A stretch of 64,000 nt of DNA from Euborellia annulipes (GCA_023213315.1 JAKCPI010008027.1:55325-119324), one strand, 5' to 3'; numbered from the stretch's first letter, positions 1 to 10,265 are shown. Program-made: numbers and translations. The notes: generated by a model not told the origin, from the letters alone.

Positions 1-19
1 TTGCTTGCGTTTTTTCTCT

Positions 20-2113
20 TTAGCTGACTCGTGCTGCGCAGGCCGCCGCCAAAAGGATGAGGAGGCCGTGGAAAGGACCGAAACTTGTTGAAGAGGCGCC
101 TCCCCGCGAGTCATATGATTGCCAATTGTCCCTGGGCGATGACGCTGCCGGCTGGAAGGTGCCGAGGTCCAGGGGACCCTCATCGGGGTAGAGATACGAT
201 TTCTGGTTGATTCGGCCTCGAATTATTCTGAAATTTGGTTGATTCGAGTCAATCGGGCCTTTGATAAAATTTTGATATTTATTCGAGACGACGTAGAGGT
301 CGCCGCGTTCGTCGATGTTGAACGACATCGGCCATTGCAGGAGGTTCTGATCGCGGGTGATGGAGCGCTGGTTGCCGTAGAACTGCCGATGGGTGTCCCA
401 TCGGGCGATTGTGTTGTTTTCAATGAGGCCGTAGTACAAAATCCCCCGATTGGACATCGTCATCGCCTGTACAGTCGACGATTTCTCGCCAAGCAGCTTT
501 ATTTGAGTTGACGGGTCTTGCAAGGTGGGATCTCTCAATGCTTGGGTGGGAATCGAGTATAAATTCCTGGAGCTAAATGGCGCGTAATAGAGAGTGCGCA
601 GGTTGGAGCCGTTGTTGGGCGACATCGCCAGCCCTGCCAGGTTGTATTGAACTTGAACTTGTTGATTATTTACATAAATCGACCGGAGACTCGGCTCGGC
701 TCTCATCGACCTGTAATCGCGCACCTTGCGTGCCGTGTTGTCACGGAAACTGTAGACAATAATACCGGGGTCGGGGTCCGAGGCGTCTGATATGTAAGCG
801 AAGTAACCGTCGGTGTCGTCGACAACGATGTCCACCAAGTGGCTGTCTTCTTTGCTGGCGACCGCCTCCGGGAAAGTGAAAACTCGAACCACCTGAGCCA
901 TTTCCATGTCCCGGAAGGGCATGCGGGGTCGGGGATTTGGGTTTTGGTTATGCTGGTTGTTGTAACCTCCGCCACTGACGCCGCCCTCGTGGTTGTAGGT
1001 GGGCTCGGGCGTGAATGAAGGGATGCCCTGAGGGTTGTAATCGCCGATCGGATTCCTTGCCTCGAAGCTGTTCTGCGGCCGCCCGTACTCGTTTTGCCGA
1101 TTGTTGAAATCAGGGTTGTATTGATTGTTGCGGTTGTAATCGGGGTAGTCCCGCCCTTGCGGGTTGTAGCCACCGCCGCCGCCCGACTGCGGATTATAAT
1201 CCCGCCCCTGCGGCGAATTGTAGTCTCTTCCTTGATTATTGTTGTAATCGCGGTCATTAAAATTACGATTGTTGTTATTGTTGTTGTTGTTGTTGTTATA
1301 ATTATAATCCGGGTTTCCAGGGTAGTCGTTGCGATTTCTTCCCTGCATGTTGTTAAAGTCTCTCCCTTGGCCGCCGAAATCAGAATAAGTGTTATTATTA
1401 TTATTATTAATATTATAATTGTAATCGCCTTTGAGGTCCAAGATGACCAGCTTCGGCGGGCACCGCGTCTCGGGCCTGTCCAAGATGTGCACTCGCCCCG
1501 TGTCGATGATCCACATCCGGCCCTGGGTGTCGATCTCGATACTTTGTACAAATTGCAGCGCACTGCAATTGCCTATTTCTTGCATCCTCCACGACGGGAA
1601 CGGCTGGAGTCGAGGCGACGCATTGCGATCGGGCGCGTTGAGGGCGATCGTCGCCAATGTTGCCGGCACTCCACGACGCCATCGCGGAATTGTCACAAAA
1701 ATACGATCTCGCCAAATTTTCGCACTTGCCAAAACGTTGTTATCAGATATAAACATAGAGGATTGCAACGCTTGCGCTTTTCGGGAGTCATCGGGCCAGG
1801 TGTAGTCCAACTTGAACCACTCATAGATGACACTGAAATGCTCGAATCCATTGGGGTCGGTTGACGTTGTGTATTGGCGGTTGGAGCCTGGATACCCCCC
1901 GGAACCACCAACGTTTGATGGGTATCCTGGATACGACGACGACGTCGATTCTGGATAATTCTGATAGGGCGGTCCTTGGCCTGGGTACGTTGAGAGAGTA
2001 TCAGGATAGCGGGGATCTCGGGAATCGTAGGGTCCCGGGGATGGATAGGTATCCAATTGAGCGCGACAGAGAGTGAGGCAAAAAGCCCCGAGGCATATCC
2101 ACCCGAAGAGCAT
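20..2113 (-). CDS. Yellow/MRJP-family secreted protein, intronless, with Asn/Tyr/Gly-rich insert
   Basis: Predicted 697-residue secreted protein of the Yellow/major royal jelly protein family: arthropod beta-propeller proteins involved in cuticle pigmentation, eggshell or gland secretion; the exact role of this member is unknown. The ATG at 2113 is chosen over an in-frame upstream ATG at 2233 because it begins a signal peptide (MLFGWICLGAFCLTLCRA, residues 1-18). Residues 19-92 are a Tyr/Pro/Gly/Ser linker. The propeller starts at FSVIYEWFKLDYTW (93-106), followed by IPRWRRGVPATLA (143-155), IDTQGRMWIIDTG (about 194-206) and CPPKLVILDL (218-227). It resumes after a roughly 180-residue insert at VVRVFTFPEAV (408-418) and continues through DLYVVSNKYQNFI (about 605-617). 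The last 15 or so residues are hydrophobic after a Gly/Ser stretch, which could be a GPI-anchor signal. The frame is open from start to stop (TAA at 20-22) with no intron, unusual for a gene family that normally has several. GC content is far above the flanks. The subfamily (yellow-b, -c, -g, -h and so on) cannot be assigned by eye. Confidence 0.9.
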   Translation of the reverse strand: MLFGWICLGAFCLTLCRAQLDTYPSPGPYDSRDPRYPDTLSTYPGQGPPYQNYPESTSSSYPGYPSNVGGSGGYPGSNRQYTTSTDPNGFEHFSVIYEWFKLDYTWPDDSRKAQALQSSMFISDNNVLASAKIWRDRIFVTIPRWRRGVPATLATIALNAPDRNASPRLQPFPSWRMQEIGNCSALQFVQSIEIDTQGRMWIIDTGRVHILDRPETRCPPKLVILDLKGDYNYNINNNNNNTYSDFGGQGRDFNNMQGRNRNDYPGNPDYNYNNNNNNNNNNRNFNDRDYNNNQGRDYNSPQGRDYNPQSGGGGGYNPQGRDYPDYNRNNQYNPDFNNRQNEYGRPQNSFEARNPIGDYNPQGIPSFTPEPTYNHEGGVSGGGYNNQHNQNPNPRPRMPFRDMEMAQVVRVFTFPEAVASKEDSHLVDIVVDDTDGYFAYISDASDPDPGIIVYSFRDNTARKVRDYRSMRAEPSLRSIYVNNQQVQVQYNLAGLAMSPNNGSNLRTLYYAPFSSRNLYSIPTQALRDPTLQDPSTQIKLLGEKSSTVQAMTMSNRGILYYGLIENNTIARWDTHRQFYGNQRSITRDQNLLQWPMSFNIDERGDLYVVSNKYQNFIKGPIDSNQPNFRIIRGRINQKSYLYPDEGPLDLGTFQPAASSPRDNWQSYDSRGGASSTSFGPFHGLLILLAAACAARVS
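893..1429 (-). repeat. In-frame low-complexity (Asn/Tyr/Gly/Asp) insert within the Yellow propeller
   Basis: Encodes residues about 229-407 of the Yellow-like protein. It contains poly-Asn tracts (6 and 10 Asn), repeated GRDYNPQ/GRDYNSPQ-type heptads and a Gly run. It splits the propeller between CPPKLVILDL and VVRVFTFPEAV, which are nearly adjacent in ordinary Yellow proteins. The reading frame is kept throughout. Long open frames on other strands here are by-products of the AAY/GRY codon repeats. Confidence 0.85.
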
Positions 2114-2400
2114 GGCGTTAACCGACGACGAAGGCGGCAACGAAGCAACTAACAGGCTGGCCTCCGCCTCACCTCGAGTTGGCTTCGCAACCTGCTTGCA
2201 AAGTGCAGTTGCCTTCGGCTGCGACCTGCGCACAGGCCGCGGTTCAGCTACGCACGTTCACGTTCACATTCACGTTCACGCTCACGTCATGCATTTCATT
2301 CGCCAACACACCTCTTTGTTTTCTTCCTCAAAAAGCCTCCTTTTTTTTTTTGCTAATCAACAACTCAACTAACGCTCGCTTGGTCATGTGACAAGAAATT
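2114..2400 (-). promoter_or_regulatory. Upstream flank of the Yellow-like gene (5' UTR/promoter position)
   Basis: Immediately upstream of the chosen ATG. The reading frame stays open to 2233, so an N-terminally extended form is not excluded, but the extension lacks secretory character and would bury the signal peptide. The start context (GCC before ATG on the minus strand) is acceptable. A degenerate hexamer repeat (CGTTCA-like) lies at about 2251-2288. No convincing minus-strand TATA box or splice acceptor was found. Confidence 0.35.
2251..2288. repeat. Degenerate CGTTCA hexamer microsatellite
   Basis: About six imperfect copies of CGTTCA/CATTCA in tandem, in the upstream flank of the Yellow-like gene. 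Confidence 0.7.
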
Positions 2401-3426
2401 TGTTAATTTATCCTGATCAAATTCAATTGGAATCCAAACATCAGATAGAGTTGAAAGACATTGACGACGACATGAGCAAACTTCATAATAAGAGTTATAC
2501 AATCTCATAACTCAGGTGTGAATTTAAAATAAATAAAAATATTTAGAATTAACGTTAATATAACGAGCGAGGGGCGTATATAAAAAGCAAAGGGACTTCC
2601 CCCACCTCCGTTGCTAAGCGTATTAAAAAGATTTTTCAGAAACGTGAATTGAATCATTAATCCGTTAATATTCAAATTCATCCAAAATGTTCAATTTAAT
2701 GTGAGTCTAGAGATCCCGGGGTTGAACCCTCGACTCGTGGGGGGTTCAGGTGGACGCTGGAGATTAAAAAGATACAAAAAATTAAAATTTTGAAATATAA
2801 CCTTGGTTCATTTCTCTAAGAGTACTGGAGTATCGTATTTTCATGCAAATTCGAAAAAAGGAGGTGGGACATTAAAATTTTTTTTTTCGCATTAAATAAA
2901 TTTCCTGCTGTCATTGAATGGCTTCCATTCAGTTTAAAATTTCCTCCACATACTGTATATTGGATATAAAATAATAATTTAATAATTTTATTAAAAAAAA
3001 AAAATTTTTTTAAAATTATTTTTTTTGGTAAAATTTTAAATTTTAGGATGGGAGGGGTAAAAAAATAAATATTTTTTTATATGTTTTAATTTTAAATCAA
3101 AAATAATAATAATATAGAAAAATTTTTTTTAATTTCGGATGTTGTGACAATTTGACTTCTACATAACTATATTGTTGAGAAATGTGAAATTATCGATTGT
3201 TTTCAATTGGCATTCAACAGCCTTCTTTCCCTCGGCCACTGATATAGGTGTTGATGCGTCGCCCTTGTCAACAACCATCTCATCTGGCAGGCCCCTGGAT
3301 TTTTTTTTTTTAATAAATGTTGCTTCTACAGGATCCTAAAATTTCTATTATTTTCGATCCTGGATGTTGTCTTTACCTTTTCTTTATTATTATTCGATCT
3401 AGCAGGTTATTGCGCTTATTGTCGTA
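2401..3426. other. AT-rich intergenic DNA, no gene seen
   Basis: Long A and T runs and stop codons in all frames. A tRNA B-box-like string (GGTTCAACCCC, minus strand, near 2712-2722) may be a SINE remnant, but no matching A box was found. Confidence 0.6.
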
Positions 3427-4069
3427 ATTTTTTCTTTCTCTTACCTCTATATATATGTTTACTTACCTCTACATATATATGTTAATATATAGAGAGAAAG
3501 TATTGGTATCATGTCAAAAATTCGATGTCGAGATTTTGATGGATCTTCACTTTTTGAGGTCCCCTGAATCCAAAAAAGTGGTTTTCGCGACATGGTCTGT
3601 CTGTGGATGTGTGGGTGTGTGTGTGTTCAATTTTAAGCATGAAGGAATTGAGCTAGGAGGTTGAAATTTTATATTTAAGTTTTGTCACCCACCTGAGGCG
3701 TGAAAATAATCTTTAAAACAAAATCGGCCAAAAAGTACTAGTACTTTACTGATGTACTTATGCAGTTTTTTTTTCGATTTTCTCAAAATTCGCTCGAACT
3801 ATTTTTTTAAAAATTCATAAATCAATTATTTTTTAGATTCTCTTTAAAATGTATATTCTCATTTTGTCATTTAAATCTTCTGAAGACCACTTTACTCTTG
3901 TGATTAATAGAGGAGATAGGAGAAATGGTTGCCATGGTAACAAAAATATAAATATTTTCCCATACTTATAAATTTTACATCCGAATTCATATGTTCCGTA
4001 GGCTACTGTCGGGAACTAAATATATGTCGACACAAAAAATCTGGTGCGACAGTCACACCAGATTTTTTT
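3427..4069 (-). mobile_element. Family X element, near full length, minus
   Basis: Same sequence in reverse as the reference copy at 31035-31699: a terminal (TA)n hairpin with CTTTCTCTTACC at the left, the GAGGTCCCCTGAATCC block, a GT-rich microsatellite, the GTACTAGTACTTT block, the TTACCATGGCAACC block, then a GTCGACACAAAAAATCTGG hairpin end. The end hairpin is internally deleted to about 37 nt (4033-4069). No coding capacity; peptides read from it are repeat artefacts. Confidence 0.8.
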
Positions 4070-4165
4070 ATAGAGGCGTTCGATAAGAGAATCAGAAAAT
4101 GTTTTTTGATCCAAAAAGTTTTCCATCCCCTAACTAATAAGATATTATTATGCTAATATTAAATT

Positions 4166-4226
4166 AGAGTCCTAATTTCTATGCAATTGCATATTTTGTT
4201 TACTAAAAACATCTACGACGCAGTAG
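4166..4226 (+). repeat. Family Z terminal fragment
   Basis: Similar to the reverse complement of 59203-59265: TAGAG(C/T)CC, then TTCTATGCAATTGCATATT, then a CNTCNACG end. Probably a DNA-transposon terminus related to the AGAGCCCGG ends seen at 12900 and 25087. Confidence 0.4.
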
Positions 4227-4239
4227 AATAATTACTGTA

Positions 4240-4449
4240 CAGTAAGGGGCAATATTAAGTCCCACCCATTCGTTTTCTACTTGTGATTATTTCATTATTT
4301 CTAAAAAAATATTATATATTTTTTAATGGAAACTTTCATGGTCCAAACCTAGAAAATTTCCATTAAAGATTTTCATTTTCTTTTATAAAAACAATGAAAT
4401 AATCACAAGTAGAAAACGCATGGGTGGGACTTAATATTGTCCCTCACTG
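4240..4449. mobile_element. Tc1/mariner-like MITE, 210 bp, TA target duplication
   Basis: Begins CAGTAAGGGGC and ends CCCTCACTG; terminal inverted repeats (TIRs) of about 55 bp contain GGGACTTAATATTG and the GATTATTTCATT block. Flanked by TA at 4238-4239 and 4450-4451. CAGT ends with a TA TSD are typical of Tc1/mariner-derived MITEs. Relatives lie at 39338-39541 and 47686-47877. Confidence 0.8.
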
Positions 4450-4451
4450 TA

Positions 4452-5226
4452 CATATCCGAATCATGCATCTTAAGTAAAATTTAGAGAATTTTGACCAGC
4501 AAACGAAACAAAAATGAGATTTCACACCAGCGAATATTTCTATATAATTAGAATATTTCTTTTACCCTGGACTTTTAAGTGCGAAACGTTGACAAAAAAA
4601 TAATCTTTTATTTGTGATCTCACCTTACATTTCAGAGATCTTTTTTCTTTGGAATAATCTAATCCCAGTTATTAAGCTAAAATAAAAGTAAAGTTTTATT
4701 CAGCATAGAAACAGTTAAAATAGAATAAGCGCGGATCAATAAATGTGTGTTCGTAATCGGAAATTCCGATGAATAGCCCCTTCGGAATTATCACAAATTC
4801 CAAAATTCAAGAGAGATTTTTTTTTAAATAATCCCCTCAGGCAAAAAAAAAAAAATAATAACGAGGAAGTTATTTTCATTAGCCAGTTATTAGATGGCCA
4901 GATAAGATTTTTCCCTTGCCGAAAAACAAACGGTGTAGAGTTCATTTAATTTAAATAATATGAATGGGAATCGTAAAATGTTTGTCTAATTAAAAAAATA
5001 AATATAACGTTGGCAAAAATAATCACAAAACGCATTAGTCATAGCACAAATCAATAATTAATAGCCTAATGCTAAATAAAAGAACAAATAGGTAGGCCTA
5101 TGTAGTAGTAGAAGTGCCGGGAGGACCTGGCAACCAAAATCGTTCCAGTGAAGTGGTAGCCCGAGGAACCTGCATGTGGAATAACACCCCCTGTTGCCTT
5201 CCAAACAATTTAAATTTACAAAAACG
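4452..5226. other. AT-rich intergenic DNA, no gene seen
   Basis: No homologous domain, hairpin or repeat recognised. Short open frames here have no protein-like composition. Confidence 0.5.
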
Positions 5227-5313
5227 GATCTGGTGTGACTGATCGCCCGACACACGACTTTCTCTTACCTTCGGTAAATGAAAGTAGTGTTCTGTGCTTG
5301 ACACACCAGATTT
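5227..5313 (+). repeat. HP hairpin module, copy without a full family X body
   Basis: Foldback of about 87 nt: ATCTGGTGTGAC at the left, CACACCAGAT at the right, inner CTTTCTCTTACC. Followed by only a short stretch of the family X sequence (ATATATTTAGTTTCC) before a second HP begins at 5357. Confidence 0.7.
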
Positions 5314-5356
5314 ATTTTCCGATATATTTAGTTTCCGCTGATATTATATTAAAATT

Positions 5357-6779
5357 AAAAAAAATCTAGTGTGACTGGCGCACAGCACACAACATTCTCT
5401 TACCTCCGGTAATCGAAAGTTGTGTTCTGTGCTTGTCACACTACATATTTGGGGTCAGACATATATTTAGTTCCCGTACAGTACGGAACATTTGAATTCA
5501 GATGTAAAATTTATAAGTATGGAAAATATTTATATTTTGTTACCATGGCAACCATTTCTCCTATCTTCCCTATGAAATACCAGGGGACGTAAAGGTTGCT
5601 TTTGGGTGGGTTTGGTGGTGAGGGTTTTTTGTCTTTGAATCTTTAGGTTAGAGTGGTCTTTTCAAAAGAATTTGATCTCAAATTAATGAGAATTTACATT
5701 TTAAATAACTATCTTTTTTGGAAAAAATTAATTGATTTCTGAATTTGAAAGAAACTTGTGACCAAATTTTGAGTAAAATTTTCGAAATATCTGAAAGACC
5801 TTATAAGTAATAATATCTCGGGGCGTAAATATTTTATTTAGATTTTAAAAAGCTTATTTCGTTTTTGTCTCGAGAGGTGTTTAACATAGAATATGGAATT
5901 TCAGACAATAGATAAAATCCTTAACATAAAATAACACAAACTAACACAATTTCCAATTCTCTTTCATCTCCAACAGAAGAGATCGATGAAATTAATAAAT
6001 AATTGGCAAAATGGAGATCTCAAATTTGTAAAATATTCAACCGAAGTAGGCCTACTTTACCTAAGATTATAGAATATTTTAAAAATGTAATATTTTAGTA
6101 AGAGAAAGTGAGAAAGAAATGACTTCTTTTGAGTAAAAGTGGGAAAATATATTTAAATTTTTGCTATGATTGGCATTAATTTTGCTTTTAAATGTTATGT
6201 TTATAAACTTTCAAACCCTCTTACCAAAAAAAACTTCAAAATAAAACAGATAAAATATTTTTAAAATAATTTTTATAATTTAGGAGTACTAATATGTGAA
6301 GATTAATTCTCAAAATTTGGATATAATTTTGGGTAAGAATTATTTATAAATTTAATTTATTGATGGAGTAGAGAGAGGAATTGAAATTTTATAAATTTTA
6401 TTTTGTTTTATCTTCCCTATGAAATACAAGAGTAAAGTGGTCTTCAGAAGATTTCAACGGCAAAATGAGAATATACATTTTAAAGAGCATCTAAAACATA
6501 ATTGATTTTTGAATTTTAATTAAAATCGTAAGAGCGAATTTTGAGAAAATTGAAAAAACCTGAAAAAGTACATCACCAAAGTACTAGTACTCTTTGGCCG
6601 ATTTTGTTCAAAAGCTTCGTGTCAAGTCCCATGGGTGTATTTAACTTAAATATAAAATTTCAACCTGCTGGTTCTTTTCGTTCTTGAGATATTTTGTTCA
6701 CAGACAGACCATTTTTTGGACTCATGGGACCTCCAAACGTGTATATCCATCAAAATCTCGACATCGAATTTTTGAAGTG
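5357..6779 (+). mobile_element. Family X element, plus, interrupted at 5581-6408
   Basis: HP hairpin 5357-5450, then the family X body to 5580; the body resumes at 6409 and runs to about 6779, ending at the GACATCGAATTTTTG block without the (TA)n end hairpin. The two halves share 19 bp at the junction (5562-5580 and 6409-6427), the mark of an insertion. Confidence 0.75.
5581..6408. mobile_element. Unclassified 828-bp insertion in family X, 19-bp target duplication
   Basis: Flanked by the 19-bp direct repeat TATCTTCCCTATGAAATAC. A TSD of this length suggests a retroposed (LINE/PLE-type) mechanism rather than hAT or mariner. The interior holds a diverged block resembling the family X AGTGGTCTTC...TACATTTTAAA segment. 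No open frame. Confidence 0.55.
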
Positions 6780-6805
6780 AATCTAATTCTATCTCACTAT
6801 AAAGT

Positions 6806-7010
6806 GACGTTTCGGTCATTTCAAGTCCATCTTCAGATGACAATCTCTTTCTATGAGACATTTTACAAAATCTCTACTATAATAGGGATAGGATGATAAA
6901 TACGCAGATTCGATTGAGATTAAATTCAAATTAGGACAAGATTCCACACAATTATAGCTATAAATTCTATTTAAGAGGATTGCTTGCTTCTAAATGAGGC
7001 GAAACGTCAG
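6806..7010. mobile_element. Head-to-head pair of hammerhead-like termini (PLE-like remnant)
   Basis: Minus strand 6806-6836 reads CTGAAGATGG...CCGAAACGTC. About 165 bp away, the plus strand at 6998-7008 has GGCGAAACGTCA pointing outward. Both are followed outward by CTTT-rich sequence. Same arrangement as the better preserved insertion at 44856-45306, but more diverged. Confidence 0.45.
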
Positions 7011-7858
7011 CTTTGGACTTAAAGTTTTATTAATAAAGAAATAGCGATAGCTGGTTGCTTGGCTCATAGTCATTTTCCTTTATATTGTAAGTCGGCATAT
7101 TAACTACTGACGCGACCTCGATCAATGGTGGGAAAACAGCGCCTTAGCCCTGGCAACCACTAGAAATTTCGCATAATAATCTCTGGACCGAACGTTTTAA
7201 GAATAAACAAAAAAACAAAAATCTATATTGCATATAAAGGGTAAAAGAAAGTAATTAGTGTCCGCTGCGTTCGATTAGTGGTTGTGTTACTTCACACCAA
7301 ATTTGAGTTTATTTCGTTTTATTAGTTCAAGCGCGCTAGAATAAAATTCCACTGGAGAGTTGAGGCGTTTGTTTTGTTTACACTTTCGAAAGTAAAACCG
7401 TTGGTTTGCAAACCGGTCCTTCTCTCTCTCTTTCTTCGACCCACTTCCGGCCGAATGATTGAGAGGGGATCCCGTAGGAATGAGAGAGTCGCAACCAACC
7501 CTTTGGGAACTCCATGCATCCATGGATATCGACCGGTCTGGAGTTTCCAGACGGGGGGCCCGGCCATTGACACACTCCAGGCAATTCCTGCCGATCAATA
7601 AGGATACTCTTCGCCTAGGTCCGGAATAACCAACATTTTAAATAATAATAAATAGTAGGCGTATATCTTATTACATTTCGGATAAATAAACAAGGAAGCG
7701 TGATGGTATATGGATTGGTGACCAGGAATGTGACAATTCTTCTCTCTATAATAATTAATCTTAATGGAATTATTTTCTCATGTCCAGCCTACGTTTAGGA
7801 GGGTAACCTAATTTAAATTACGCTATTCTCTCACCCTCACTCACTCCCCACTAGGGCT
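7011..7858. other. No gene seen; GC-richer island at 7254-7620
   Basis: Mostly unannotatable. 7254-7620 is distinctly GC-richer than its surroundings with open frames of up to about 100 codons on both strands; none shows a recognisable domain. It may be a decayed exon, a promoter region or part of an unknown transposon. Confidence 0.35.
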
Positions 7859-8312
7859 CAGTGGCGTCATTTCAACTTTTTCTTGGGGGGGGGGGCAAAC
7901 ATTTTATTTTATTAAAATTTACCTTCAAAAGTACTCAAATTTAGCCATTTAATTAAATTAAAAATCAGAGCATTTAGGGCATTATTTTCGATTATTTTTA
8001 TAATCAATTATTTTCGCGAAATATGAGTTTGAAAAGATGAGATGAGACTCGTATACTAAAAAAAAAAACAAAACAAAACAAAAAAAGGTCAAATTATTTT
8101 CGCGAGAGGGGGAAAATGGAAATTTTACTAAAAAAAAAAGATATAATCGATTATTTTTTTCCTAATCAACACCCCTACTCACCACCTAATATTTAATAAA
8201 TAACCGCGCGGCACCCCCTCCAGTTGGTTCGGACCCGCAATTTCCAGCCAATAAATATATATCGGTCTTGTTAAAAAATATAAAATATCAACACACTCAC
8301 TTATCTTAAAAA
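7859..8312. other. Possible solitary hAT-like terminus, otherwise AT-rich
   Basis: CAGTGGCGTCATTTCAAC followed by a long G run at about 7859-7895 resembles the start of the CAGTGGCGTACC MITE at 23053, but no matching right end or TSD was found. Confidence 0.3.
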
Positions 8313-8470
8313 AAAATTATTAAGGCGGAGTCAAAAAAAAAAAAAAATTCCAAGACATACCAGTATGCAAAAAATTATTTCTTTTTTTATGTCGTTGGGT
8401 GACGTTTCGACCCCTGGTCCAGGCCACCTTCAGAGCCGGAGGCGAGAATAAATGAAAATTGCAGTTTCAG
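8313..8470. repeat. Repeat shared with 35150-35270, with decayed hammerhead-like core
   Basis: Shares GCGGAGT(C)AAAAAAA, TTCC(A/T)AG, GTGAC(G/A)TTTCG, AGCCG(G/C)AGGCGAGAATAAA with the copy near 35.2 kb. On the minus strand it carries CTGAAGGTGG...GTCGAAACGTC, i.e. the hammerhead-like signature with one core base changed. Confidence 0.5.
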
Positions 8471-10139
8471 AATTTTTTTTTTTGCTCTGCCTTAATAATA
8501 AATAATTCCAGCCACAAAGATATACCTCATAAAATAATTTATGTTAAAAAATATATTACTATTTTGTTTTATCTATTTTATAAATATCTAGCCTATAAAT
8601 GAGGCGCTTTACCCGTATTTTTGAGTTTACCCTTGGTGTAATGTGCGCCAACCCAAATATCTAGACTCATCCCCGAATTCTTAGAGGAAAAAAAAAGAAA
8701 ATTTTATTATATAACAATTTGTATTGTTTTTTATTTGAGAGATTTAATTATTATAATTAATTAGTTTTAATTTTTCATAAGGTTTCTTGGTAGTATTAGC
8801 CAATTTTCTGAGTGCAAAAGGTAAATTTTCTCTTTGGTACTGTACGCCCAGGGAAAAATTGTATTGGTGTTAATTGAATCAGCATGCATTCAATTGAAAC
8901 AAAACATTTTAATCAGGAAGACAGCTAAATGTCCGTCATATGCGAAATATGCATAAAAACAGTACAACCCAATCAAATTGGGGTAGAAAAGAAAAATTAA
9001 TTTTTGAAGTATTCTTTGGAAGATAAATCAGGTTGTTTTTTTTGTGGAGCTATAAACAAGAACTGCATGTATTTAAATACTCAACCCTGAGCTTAATTCT
9101 TTGAGTAATTAAAAAGGAAATTTCAAAAATCAAATGAGCAATATCTTTGGGGACAAATTAAAAATCTGAAAACAAACTCTGCAAAATTTCATCTGGAGAT
9201 TAGGTGGAAGTAATATAAAATAATCGGGGGGGGGCGGAGCATAGACAAAATTCCTAAACTATCGGCTCAGAGGGTAGATGGTGAATAGAGCATTGGCTTC
9301 TGGTGCCAAAGGTCAAAAATTTATTTTAATTGAATTAGATACCAATCAATTGAAATAAATATGGACGGGGTCTAAATGGCCTCAGATGCCGAAAAAGGCC
9401 TTAAATAAATTAACAAATTAGTGAGTATGTCAAACATGCTATGGCCCCTGAGACAGACGGACAGGCAGACCTCCCCCCCCCATCCCCCCGGGCAGTGAAT
9501 GTATTATATTTTGCGAAGGGATAAAATTTTTGTGTCCAGCTAAAATTTATCTTTTATAAAAGCTAATATTAATAGGTTATGTCTTCTAAGTTTTTTTTAT
9601 TGATAAAAATGACTTTCGATTTACTGTCGATTATTAATATTATAATGTTTTAATGTTGCAACAAGAGCCTACGGTTTTTTTTTTTTTATAAATTAATTTC
9701 TTTAATTTCTTATATTTTCCAACTAATTTGTTCCAAGATGTGTGAATATTTCTCTCCTCTGTTTTATAAACAACACGATCTCTTTGGTCATCATCATTAA
9801 AGCCAACTAATTTGGATGAAATCCGGTTTCCACCGGTCGAATAATTAAAAACTTATATAAGAATCTGAAAAATTTATCTCATGACCATCATATTGTAGTT
9901 ATGTACTTGCTTTAATACATAATTCCTCTTAAGAATTAATATTTAGAGAGAAGATGGCAAATTTTTAGAATATAAAGAAACAATTTCAATGCTAATAATT
10001 GCACGACAATATCTCCATTTTTTGTGATAAACTGGTCATTAATATAAGATTGGGTTTCGGAGGCCCTCTGGCTAAGCCTTTGCTAAATTGCAAGTCCGAG
10101 GCACTTCATTTTTAACTTCGCCCAACTCGGTTGGGCAGT
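8471..10139. other. Mostly featureless AT-rich DNA apart from one SINE-like copy
   Basis: Apart from 9255-9480 no repeat end, RNA gene or coding region could be identified. Confidence 0.45.
9255..9480 (+). mobile_element. SINE-2 copy (tRNA-like head, shared 3' domain)
   Basis: Starts with a tRNA A-box-like string (TCGGCTCAGAGGGTAGATGG), continues with ACCAATCAATTGAAATAAAT and GGTCTAAATGGCCTCA...GCCGAAAA. The ...AAATGGCC...GCCGAAAA segment is also the 3' domain of SINE-1. An inverted relative is at 53470-53585. The B box is degraded. Confidence 0.5.
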
Positions 10140-10149
10140 TAAAGTTTAA

Positions 10150-10265
10150 AAAAAATCGAAATTGTACTAAAGCTGCCAAAATGTCTTTTGAGGTCCCCTG
10201 AATCCATTTAAGAAGTTTTTGGAATGATGTCTAGTGTGTGCGTGTGTGTGTGTGGGTGTATATAT
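10150..10265 (+). repeat. Family C fragment
   Basis: Matches the reverse complement of 30810-30905: GCCAAAATG(T/C)CTTTTGAGG, TCCCCTGAATCCATTTAA, TTTTTGGAATGATGT, then a GT microsatellite. The GAGGTCCCCTGAATCC plus microsatellite core is shared with family X. Confidence 0.6.

Noticed and set aside
703..1864. Long open frames of 286 codons (minus, other frame) and 256 codons (plus) overlapping the Yellow-like gene
   Set aside because: Their Thr/Ile/Val-rich sequence is the shifted reading of the Asn/Tyr/Gly codon repeats; no domain or start context supports them.
2568..2600. TATATAAAAAG string as a TATA box
   Set aside because: It points to the plus strand where no gene follows; on the minus strand it is only a weak TATATAC, too far from the Yellow-like start to call.
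7859..8220. Complete hAT MITE starting CAGTGGCGTC
   Set aside because: No matching right terminus or 8-bp TSD could be found downstream.
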